Below are positions 37,601 to 48,500 of a stretch of 64,000 nt of DNA, one piece after another. The notes beneath the pieces are model-generated. The model was not told the origin of the DNA. It was given only the letters and a program-made list of their open reading frames with translations, and ran no database searches. The position numbers and the translations under genes are program-made. This DNA comes from Anseranas semipalmata (lineage: Eukaryota; Chordata; Aves; Anseriformes; Anseranatidae): positions 19,230 through 83,229 of the forward strand of contig VXAA01005664.1 in assembly GCA_013399115.1 (NCBI GenBank), written 5' to 3'. The stretch's first letter is position 1; every line of letters starts with the position of its first letter.

Positions 37601-40600
37601 GGAGAGCAGCATATATTTTCTTTATTTCAAAGCTCTAGGGCAGGACCCTCTGCCTGGTGGTGCTGCATTGACTCTAAACATACCCTAGACAACGCTGTAT
37701 TTTGCTTTTCCCTATTAGGCTCGATTTTTAACCTTCCAAAGCCACATGCAAAGTCTCATAGCAATTGATCTTTGGAGATCATTACTAGAGTAACAAGGGT
37801 TACATCCAAATGAGATGTTATCTGCTTCCACAACAGCATTGCACAGTGGGTCAGAGTATCAACAATGCTGAAAAACACTCAGTATGCCCAGGCAACATAC
37901 AAAAATGTAAGTCTTTGGGAAGAGCCCATTAAACACTGTAAAAGACCGTAGGATGCCACAGATCCCCATGCAGACCTATAACACTAGTAGACCTCTGTGT
38001 GCTATAATATACAAATGTAAGGCACAAACTTGCCAAACGGACCTAGTGGTCATAAACTACAGGTGGAAAATAAGAGACATAATGCATAGCTAGAACCCAG
38101 AGGAGGCAAGCCATATAAATTATGGGGAAAAAAAAAGGAAGAGGTAATTTTTTTCCCCCATCAAGATCCAAAATGCATGAAAATTATACTTCCTCAGACT
38201 AGCAGAGAATAAGTGAAAAACCTCTCATCAAAAAGCCATGAAAAGGATTTGCTGAACCTTGAGGGAAACAGAAAGAAGTTAAAAAGAACAGTGCTAATGC
38301 AGCAACATACAATTGCATCAGAAGGATATGAAGGATTAAGCCGCCAGTGAATTGGCTGGCCATGCTGGAAGAACCACATTACCCGCACCTTTGATAGCTC
38401 CTTCAACGACCTGTACCCTTTTAGGCTTTGACAAGAGTGTGTGTGTACATGCAAGAGCACTGTGCCACCACTATTTCATGTAACAGCAGCCAGAACCGTG
38501 AAGCTGCAAATGGACCTGGTGGAATCCTGTGCACGTTTCTGTCTTCACGTCACTCCTTTTCACTGTGGCACATGGCAGTGATTTGCAGTGGTTCACAGGG
38601 TAAAGTAATGTCCCATATTAGAAACCCATTTTAAACTGATTCCCAATGGAAGTATGGTTAATGTGATTGTTTGCTTTATGGGTGCATGTCTCCATGCTGT
38701 CACTTCTCCCCTGACACTTAGGATTCATCAGTGGACATAGCTGCATTTTAGAGAAAGACGGAGGTTTTGAAGGCAACTGAGCACCTCCAAGTTTCATAAA
38801 AAATAGATAGGGAGAAGAAGGAGTGGGATCCAAAAATAAGTTTTTCTCAGCTGCATGTTGTCTTCTCTGTTAATGCAAAGGATGTCACCTGTATGACACA
38901 TGCAGACAGAGATCAGCTGCAAGTAGGCAGCACACTCAGCTATCCAACTCACCCAGGAGGGCTGGCAGCAACACCTTTCTTGGAGAGGTTGCTCACTGTA
39001 AACTCTGTGAAGCTTTGAGTTTGTTCCCTCTTTCCCCAGTAGACCAAACAAGGTGGAGGTAAACTGTTTGCAAATTCTTCCAGTATTAGCACTGAACAAC
39101 TTTGTCTCATGTTAGTTTTGTGGACAGAGGTTCTCAGAAATGCTGCCATTTCAGTTGCTTCTAGCTTGCACTTTGATGAAAGCAAACAAGGCAAAGAGAT
39201 AAGAAGACAGGATGAAAAAGCAGTGATTGTCCTGCTTCTCCCAGCACATAGTTGCTGGACCAGCAAGCTGACCAGCAATAGGTTGCCAGTCAGAGTGAGA
39301 CATGTGGCTGCATTAAGACTGAGCACACCTGTCATCTCAAAGGGCCATTTCAGAAAGGCACCAATTACCTGAAGCCACTGCACCACAAGTGCACATCACG
39401 GATAGGTTAACACCTTTATTTACAGTCATTTAGCCTTGCCTACTACCACCTCTGGACTTCACGGTGACCAGGATGGCATTCTGACATGAGCTAGGAGTCT
39501 GAAGGGAGGGGAAACATACCCCTCAGACTGACTGCTAATTAGCAAGAAACACACTGTAGCAGAAACGAGGAGCACAATATCTTGAGAACATTATTCTGCA
39601 GTACTGTCAGTCCAGAGCCTTTCATCAGCACTTAAATTCAGCCCATTTTCCTTTTTAAAGTATGGTTACAGTCTGAAAAGTGAGTCTGTAAAATGAATTC
39701 TTAGCCTTCCCTATTTATTCCCTCTCAGTGACTTTCATACCAAACATGCTTCATTTAAAACTTAAAAATAAGGCTTTCACCTGCCAGCAAATACGAGTTC
39801 AAAGCAATTTCTCACAATCAAGTTATATTCTTTCTGTTTCATACATCATCACTAACAACAATGATTCTGGGGTCGAAAAGGAGGAGGGTATGTGTGTTTT
39901 TGTGATGGATGTGGCAACATAGAACAGAGCTCACTTTTTCCTGACTACAGTGCTGACACCAGTAAGATTTTATTTGTGTCAGTAAAAATAAGGGCTGCCG
40001 TTAAGACTGGGAGACCTAGTGCATAAAGTGCCATTTTTATCACCACTTTCCTAGGCGTAACCTCACTTTAAACAAAAGCCACAAAACAGGAATGCCTCCC
40101 CAGTGCTTCATCTTGTTTAATTCAGGTTGCCAGAGCACAAGCAAATTTCTCACAGATGATGTCTGCATTGTCATGCTACTGTGGTGGCACATAATTCTGG
40201 TGCGATTTATTCAAGGGTCTTAATTATTGCTCCAGGGAAACAAATGAACAAAGGCATGATACACTGATGCCCCTTTGCCCAGTGTCTGCTCACTGCAGTT
40301 CTGAAACCTCACAGGTGGAAATGGAAATTCAGCTTTTATCTGAATTTGGAGGTTCATAATTTGTAATGCTCCATTTTACTTACGGTGCACCAAATTAATT
40401 TTGAAGCAATTTCTTCTTGTGTACTGGGTTAAAAAAAAAATGAAAAACTGAATGTTATAATCCATACTTTTTGTGGAAGCATTCAGGGACACAAACCTGG
40501 ACCCAGAGTCTAGAAAAGACTAACCTTTAGGTGTCTGAACCTCATATCCAAAACAGCATGTGGAGAGGAAGAGACACTTTAGAATGGAAGAACTGGCTTT

Positions 40601-40685
40601 CTGGCCATGACATCAGCTAAACCCAGATTGCTCAGATTTAGGTAACAGGAAATACTGGGGACAGGTGTATCCTAAAATTTGCCCC

Positions 40686-40955
40686 TCTCTTTGCATCTGT
40701 TCCATGCAGGTAACCTTTTCATAAATGTCCTTTTGTTCAGGGAAGTAATTATTTTGTACTGATTGCAATAACAACTTTCATCAGTACAATACAATTTAGA
40801 CCCTCTTCACTCCCTTCCACCCCCTTTTCCTAATAAATCAACTTCAGAAATACTTTTTTTTTTTTTCCTGAAAATTCAAATATTTTCATTCTCTAATGTT
40901 ACTGGACTTATTTCCAGGTGATTCGTGCTCCCCTATTCTCCTCCACAGAATATTT
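40686..40955 (+). repeat. Local duplication, copy 1
   Basis: Two blocks align with sequence about 1.5 kb downstream. Block 1 (40686-40784) matches 42158-42257 over about 100 bases with only small gaps; both carry 'tgcatctgttccat', 'caggtaa', 'ggtaattattt'-like and 'cttcag' words in the same order. Block 2 (about 40817-40955) matches 42453-42577, including 'aataaatc' and 'tgaaaattcaaat'. A T13-14 run (about 40854-40866) is present only in this copy. The spacer between the blocks is about 32 bases here against about 195 in copy 2. No coding sequence is seen in either copy. Confidence 0.7.
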
Positions 40956-41089
40956 ATGTCCTGAAGCCCTCTTCTGAAAATATGAGGCTGACCTGTTTTT
41001 TTCCAAAATGGTTGTAGGCACTACTCTGTTCTTTTAAAACCTCACTACAAGCAAAGATGGTAATAGCATGTCTCTTTCAGAAAACAGAT

Positions 41090-41230
41090 CAGTGGTTAAA
41101 GTATTCCCCTAGGGTGTGCATAAGTTAGGAGGTTTGCCTTCCTTAAAGTGAGGAACTTAAACAGAGGTAGGAATTGAACCTTTTTTTTTGAGAAAGCTGG
41201 CTATTCTGGACTGAGATGGATGGGGAGATG
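41090..41230. repeat. tRNA-like or SINE-like decayed fragment
   Basis: On the + strand 'cagtggttaaagtattcccct' resembles the A-box region of tRNA-derived repeats. At 41170-41180 the reverse complement reads GGTTCAATTCC, matching the pol III B-box consensus GGTTCRANTCC. The two boxes face opposite directions, so this is not a functional tRNA or simple SINE. It resembles palindromic tRNA-like repeats that I recall from reptile and bird genomes, but I cannot name the family with confidence. Confidence 0.35.
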
Positions 41231-41914
41231 AGAGATTCACCACTTCTTCCATTAATGCCAAGTCAACATGTAGCCCAGGGACAAACTGCACTAAAAGGAA
41301 GTACAGAAGGAAAAGTGAGTGTGCTCATCCAATGGTTTTGACATACTTAGGACAGGGGATGTCCCATACACCAGTCTCTGTTCCAGTGGCAAGTAACCCA
41401 TGTCCTTTTCTTATCAATTTTCCAAACTGCCCTAGAGCAAGGGCTTTTGGGATCTCACTTTTTACCAGGTATCATAGATCCTGTAAATTGTTGCATCCTC
41501 TTGTGATCCCCCAGAGATTTCACACTCAGGACAAGTACGGGGGGTTGTGCAGGTATTGAACATGTGGGCAACCAACTCATTCTCAAAATGAATCCCATGT
41601 CTCATCTTACCCCTAGCAATGTGAGGAATGGCACTCTACCTGTGGGACAGAAAGGTGGAGGAGTAGCATGGAACTCTGTCCATTTTTTTTTTATATTTGG
41701 AGGAAGAACCTACTCCTTCCTCTGGACGGTAGCAGACCAAGCCTAATACTTGAGCTCCACAGTCATGGAAGAGAGTAAAATGAAACCCTGTTTCAGAGGT
41801 CCTCGTTTGGGCACTGCTCCTTAAAAGCAAAGACTTGTCACAGAGTGAAGCCAAGGCGCTTTAGCAATGAGAAAACCCTGACTCACTCATTCTGTTCAAG
41901 ATCTCCACATCCCT

Positions 41915-41946
41915 GTTTTTTTTTTTGTTTTGTTTGTTTGTTTTTT
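41915..41946. repeat. T-rich / (TTTG)n repeat
   Basis: A T11 run is followed by TTTG units and another T run. Confidence 0.85.
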
Positions 41947-41981
41947 AATCAGTTTCATGCTGGGAAGTGAATCAGGCCCAA

Positions 41982-42058
41982 GATTAAAGCGCGTCCACAT
42001 CTGAGGAAAGTTTATGAATGTGCGTATGAGCGTGCACATGTGGGCGAGGATTAAAGCG
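41982..42058. repeat. Short direct repeat enclosing a CpG-rich, alternating stretch
   Basis: The decamer GATTAAAGCG occurs at 41982-41991 and again at 42049-42058, 67 bp apart. The interval has several CpG (gcgcgtcc, gtgcgtatgagcgtgc, gggcgagg) in a window that is otherwise CpG-poor, and part of it alternates purine and pyrimidine (gcgtgcacatgtg). Confidence 0.6.
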
Positions 42059-42157
42059 TGAAGGATAAGGAGAAGCCAAAAGTGAAGTGTTTTGAATTAC
42101 CATTCTCCATTCAAAATGCTCTCTGCAAATTGCCCAGATAGATATTCCCAGATGAAG

Positions 42158-42577
42158 TCTCTTGCATCTGTTCCATGGCAGGTAATCTTTTGAAAAATTG
42201 TTCTTTTATTAAGCGTGGTAATTATTTCATACCAATTTCAATGGCAGCTTTCTTCAGGACAGGAAAAAGCAGCCCTCTGCTGAGGCCAGTTTGACCTGCT
42301 AGCTATTTCTTGAGAATTTTTGTGATTTTACCAGCTGAAGTGAAAAAGAGCTCTTGTCCTGCCTTTTACCAATCCTGAGTGGAAAACACAAGACAGAAAA
42401 TTTTGACATGAATACAAACAAGTTTGCTTTGTCAAAACCTTGTGGAAACTTAGTGCCCCCACCCCAATAAATCCAGACCTGAAATATTCTGAAAATTCAA
42501 ATGCTTTTATTTTCAGATGCTAGTGAAGTAGCAGTTCAGATGCCTCCTGCTCTCCATTCTTACTTTAGACAGAGTTT
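42158..42577 (+). repeat. Local duplication, copy 2
   Basis: This is the partner of 40686-40955. Block 1 is 42158-42257 and block 2 is 42453-42577; both align in order and orientation with copy 1. The interval 42258-42452 is about 160 bases longer than in copy 1, so an insertion here or a deletion there must have followed the duplication. The divergence between copies is substantial, so the event is old. It could also be two insertions of one ancient dispersed repeat that I do not recognise. Confidence 0.7.
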
Positions 42578-45500
42578 ACTGGAGGAATGACATCTCTTAT
42601 GTCTAGAGAAGTTATACAGAGCATGGGGCTCCTGAACTACATCTACCACAACTCACCACATGGGTGTTTTGGAGTTGAAAACATCTGTTTTCATTTGAAA
42701 TCTTTGGAATATCAATACCTTCCCTTCTCCTCCTGTTCAGAAGACACGGCACACAAGATGGTACCCTGAGTGTTGGTAATCCAATTTTCCACTGAAAAAC
42801 TGTAAAGAAAAGCTATGCACCAGCCCTGCCTTTGTATTTGCTAACACCACAAAAGGTTATAGCAGCACTGTTGCAAAAGAAAAGGCCAGAGACAAGAGAA
42901 GCTTCTGACTAGACACAAATTCTACAGCAGCCAAATCTTACATTTCCAAGTCATCACTAAACATTGTGGGTGGTACCTGGGGTACAGACAGATGGACCTG
43001 GAAAGATAGTTTGACAGAATAAGGGACAGGCTTCAGAGCCACATGCTGTTATGCACTAGGGGTTAAAAAGATGGCCTTGGCCTCCAGTGCTGTCAGCTTA
43101 GTGCTCATAAAATAGCCTAAATGCATTTTACACCTTTCTTTAAAACAGCAGAGGCAGAGTAGAGTTTTCAACTAATCATCTCCTTTGAATAACAACTATC
43201 TTTATTCCAAAATTTAAATCTTGTTCCCATTAGTACTCCAAATCACTCTCTCAGCCTTTGCATTTATTTTTCCTCTCTGACCTCTAGAAACAGTTATTCA
43301 CATGAATGACGAGCAGGGGAAGAAGCGTGGTAGCTTAGCTTTGTCTACTTGTAGTTGTTGATTCAGTTTCAGCTGCTTTCAGTGACAGTTTCACTGAGAC
43401 CTTGATGGAGGAAGGACTTCTCAGCGTGTCCTACTGAGCACAGTAAGGGCAGAACAGCTCAGTCTTTGTCACGGAGACAGTGATGGGGAAAAATACGTCT
43501 TATGAAATTTATTTGAAACCAAGAGACAAAGTTGTTTCACCTGCAGGAATGCAAATAATTACTGTGAAAGATAGAGCTAATTTTGTGCTGGAACAGTCTG
43601 GAACAACATACTATAATGTGTTGTGTGCCAGCTGAGTTACAGCTTCCCTCCACCAGGAATATATATTAGAAATTCAGCATCTTCTTCAATACAAAGTGTT
43701 CTCTGGTGAGAGGTGTCATCCAGCTAAGGCACTGAGTACTTTAGGGTGGAAACTGTTTTAGGGTAAATAGCTCTAGGAAGAGTTCTTGTGAGCAGATACA
43801 CCTCCTGTTTTCCTAAACACTGAGAGGGAGAGAAATAAGAGGGAAAGATATCACCACCAGGGATTTGGACCTTAGCAATAGGTCACTGAGAGTCCCATTG
43901 CCTAGTATCATAGGCACACTATTAAAAATCCCCTTCACAAACTACTCAGGATACAACTTACACCATTTAGGTTTACTACCCTCCCCAGTCTTACTGGTTC
44001 CAGCCCCCCCTGCTCCTTATTTCTAATTTACATTAACTTTCTATGTATTACTTTCCTGAAGTTAGGTTCCACAGGAAAAAACAGAAAACACACACACAAA
44101 CAAACAAAAACCACTAGCTGCTGAATTTGACTTTATGTTAGATTGTTAATGGAACATTAGTGAAAGATAGACATGTTAGCCATCCTTCTTCTAAGGAGCA
44201 TGACTATCATTTGGCCTAGATACCTGAGCAAAATATAAAAGGCAGTGACTTTTCCACTTATTGCAGTCCACTTTAACGCTGAATGTAATGAAGGTGGTGC
44301 TTTCTATACTGGTGTTCAAGAAAGATGAAGTCTTGGCATATTAAGAACTTGGGCGAACCACCACACCAAAACTTGGAATTATCTTGATTTCACTAAATGA
44401 CTTTTTTCTCCTTTCCTTTGCCACTAACTTTTTTTTTTCCCCTTTTGCATATTGTGCTTGAAAATCCTGCTTTTCCCTTATTACTTCCCATTTCTTTCAC
44501 TCATCCACAATTTGAGTGTTATTGCCAGCAGAGGACTTCACTCTCCTCATTTCCTATTATCTGTAATAGAATTAGCAAGTAGCAGGTATCTCAGTGTTTT
44601 CTGTCCCCTGCCTGAGCTTAGTGCTCTGACATAGCCAGCTTTCAAGGCTGAGCAAGCTCTCTCAGCACAGGTTTAGAAATCAGAGCTTTCCTTCTTCAGG
44701 GTAGCAGTCCTTGCCACTTCTGGATGTAATCCACTAAAGAGACACCTCCCAGTACCTGCCACTGTGACCCAAATCCTTATGCTGCTCTACACCATTGCTG
44801 CATACCTGCAAAATTTGCTCCCAGAGCATTTAAGTTGCTCCCTTACTTAGTGAGGTGACCTTTCACAAGCATACTGCAAGAGCAGGAGACACTGTGATTT
44901 TTTATCTTCTGTCACTGCACTATTTAAATAAGAGAGCTTGTAAACCAGGTGAAGCTAAAAACACTTCACTTGTGCTGTCTGGTGGATGCAATGTCACAAG
45001 GTTTCAAAATCTTTAGAATGGCCGAGCCCGTCCCAGACGTTCTGCCACCACAGTAACAAAACACGCTGTTGTAATATGCACTAAGTCAGACAGAGGTTTA
45101 GTTTTGCAGACAGAAAGAGGATCCAGCCACTGAAAGGCTTTATGTCCTGAAGAATTGTTTCCAATATTAGCGACAGTCTGAGGGAATGAACCTACTCTAA
45201 TGCTTTGTCCATTCCTCAACTTTGCATTGATATTTCAGAATCACATTTTAACAAATCTGAAAAGGAAAAAAATATATATATCTTTTTTTTTTAGTTTCCA
45301 AAGTGACCCTTCTACTGCTCTTTTAATGGATAGGCTTATAGTAATAACATCATCTCCTCTTATTGCAATTTAAAGAGGAGGCAATGCATTAAAGTGACAA
45401 ACTTCACAGTACCATTTGAACTAACGAGCGTCAATCTGGTCAGAAGGAAGCACAAGGAAAGAAGGGCCAGTTTTTTTAAGAGACCTTTTTGGCAGTTCAA

Positions 45501-48500
45501 TAGCTCAGCTGCCACTCTCTCTTTGGAGTATGCTAATGCAAAGAGATCAGCCTAGAAGTGCCTGTGGGCAAAAGTGAAATCCAGCAGAAAAGAGCTCACA
45601 CTGTGCCCTATTTCCTAGGCTAAGGAGTCACATCATGGGGAGATTGGCACTGCTCTTGTAGCTCCAAGGAGCAAAAGTGCAGTGGACTGCCCTGGGGTTG
45701 ACACATTGTTCTAGAGTGCCTGCCTGTCCTTCTAGCCAAGCCCTGAAATCCTTCTGGAGGAATTACGTCCAAGGGGTCTGTGCATGAAAGGCCACACACG
45801 GTGTCTACATACAATACCCTGATAGTACAGAGCCCCAGAGTGCGGCTATAACCGACATATCACGGACAAAGGTCTGCACAAAGAAGTGCCTGTAGTTGAG
45901 CTTCTAAGTCTTTATTAGTTTCCCAAAATAAATGTCTGCATTTTTTCAGAAGGGTTGAGCACTGAGGAGATCCCATTCAGAGCTGAGTTCTTAAATACGG
46001 TTACCATTAAGCAGGATGTTCAGCTCCCATAGTGGGAAGGCCAGATTAGCATAACCACATGCAAATTTTCACACAGCACAGAAAAGAACCAATTTCAGAG
46101 TATAAAGTTAGGCTTTTAATAGCTTTTTTTGATCCTCATATTAAAAATCAAGTTACCCCTGTGAGCGGTAGGACTAACAAAGCCTGGGTTTCCATTGATT
46201 TGTGTCTCATGGCTGGATTTCCAAGAATTTAACAAGATGAAAGTTCCAGCTGAAGTTTCTGTTGCCCTCAAGGGCATGGATAAGGGTGCTCTCCCATGCA
46301 TGGGACTTGCATGGCAGATTTCCTTATAGCTGACACTGAAAAGATCTTTCTGGGCACTTATTTTTGTGAAACTTGCAGGATTGTAACGTATCTGAGAGCT
46401 CGCTTTCAAAGCTGGCTGCAGTTGACGAAAATGGCTCTGAATTTTTTAGAAATGAATAGACTGACAGAGCCATCAGAGAGATTTCTTTTAAGAAAGCAAG
46501 CCAAAGATTGCTTGAAAAGGTTTATTTTCAAGTTAATATTGGACAAATAGGAATAGTAATTGCTAAGAATCAGTAATTGCAATATATTACTCCATTCAGT
46601 TTGTATGTAGAAATGTCACTATTACACAAAAGGGCAGATACTTTCTCCTCTACTCCAGTCACCAGCCGATATACATTTTTCTCAGTGGCTTTATATTGGA
46701 AGGCTCCACATGCAACTTGTGCAGTTAAGAGAGACCACAAAGAATGGAAAGCTCCAGCCAGGAGTGTTAGGTTGCATAAATAAACAACTTAAATGTTCTC
46801 TTACTCCTCTGCGTTTTCCAGCAGAACCTGGGGTTACGCATACAATTTGTCAGACTTTGTGTGCAGCACTGTCAGTGTGATCCTAGCATCCTGGGTCTCT
46901 TTGCTAGTGCAGTGCCTCTTGCTGCAATGCTGTGACCTATGTGACTGTGACTGTTCTTTCACTTACTCGCCAGTGTGTTCACGCAAATTCTGCCTGGATA
47001 ATTAAAAAAAAAAAATACAAAGGTTATGTTAATAGCCCTTCTGAACAGCCACACTTACAAGCATCCACCGTTGACAAATAACAAACAGGAGTCCAAACTA
47101 GTAACAAGCTTCTTTCTAAGCTCCCACGCTGTAATTTTGAAAAGTCATTTTTCATAACACCAAACACATTCAAAACACCCTCAATTACAATGTATAGTGC
47201 AAGAAACAATAGCTTATGACTACTTAAATAAAAAACATAATGTAAAAACTCCTGGAGTGCTCGATGTTTACTAATTAATGAAAATATGACTGGCTTTTTT
47301 GTTACCTTTCTCCACCTCCCTGCATTGTCTGCCTGCATCTTGTCAGAAACTTCAGCTTTGTGTCTCTGAAGCTGGCACTGTCTCTGTGCAACCCATTCAC
47401 ACGGGGCCTAGAGTCACGAGGTATTTATCAGGGCCTCCAGCTGCTACCACAATATAAGTAATTTTATCAACCTAATGTTTTATTTATCTGCACTTAATGT
47501 TCCTATTTAAAGGGGAGAGAATATGGGAATATTAATGGAAAAGTTGGGGGCAGGGAACTGAGATGAGTTATTAAAAGTTTCACCACTTGAGCTTTTAAGC
47601 TTCTCTGTCTGAAGCTGCTCAGATTGATGTGAATGCGTCCATATCTCTCATGCAAATTGTCCCAGAGGCAGCTATTTTGGGCAGAGCGTATATTCATTGT
47701 AGTGTCACAAAAGGTCGATTAGGTCTGCCAAAATTCCTGGTTGATGCTGATTGACTGCGAGCGACATTTAAGTCTTTCAAACTTCGTTATCTAACCCATT
47801 CTCTGCAGGCTGAACATGGACGTGGGTCTTATGCAACCACACAACAGACACCCGGAGTTGCAGATTTAGGAGCTTTTTAATTATCCGCATGTAGGGAGGG
47901 GAAGAAAATGCAATGATTTTCTTCTCACACTGAGAGAGTTCTTTTCAGTCTGCTGCAGGAAGTGACACAAAACCCAGAGAAACGAGTGAATAGGACTGTG
48001 CTCCCAGAGCACAGAAAATTGAATAGATTTTCCTCAAACCTTCTCACAAAAACACACCTGTCAGCTAACAATGAAGTGGAAAAACATCTGCACCTGAAAA
48101 TCGTGCTTGTCATGGAAAGCGCTAACCTAGTGAAAAGAGAGGGGTGAAAAGGAAACTCTTTCAGATTCTGTAGCCCAGTGTTTGTCTTCACGTGAACACT
48201 GTAATTCCTACCCAGCCGCGCTAGCTACTCCAGTGCTGTGTATCTTTACTTCGCTAATCTGCTTTGCAAGGCTGCCAATTTTCATTTCATCTTGCTGAAA
48301 AGAGGAAACAATTTCTACCACTGAACATAGTTTTGCAAAGAAAAGTGATGGCCTGTGCTTGAAAACTGCACATTTTGGAAAACAAATTCCGATGAAAATA
48401 TGACAGCACTGCAACCCAATGCACAGCACACACGTATACATATAGAGAGAAGTGGAGGGAAAGGAACACTCATGTCTGCTCTTCGCTGCCTGTGTTAAAC

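Larger units (their letters stand above)
32496..40685. other. Non-coding stretch
   Basis: No gene recognised. It holds an A/G-rich run (33507-33539), an (AAAT)n array (34563-34602) and AT-rich segments. The open frame at 38949-39386 on the - strand is not tied to splice sites or a known family. Confidence 0.6.

Noticed and set aside
38949..39386. 145-codon - strand frame, considered as a retroviral or LTR remnant
   Set aside because: I find no LTR ends, primer-binding site or recognisable gag, pol or env motif.
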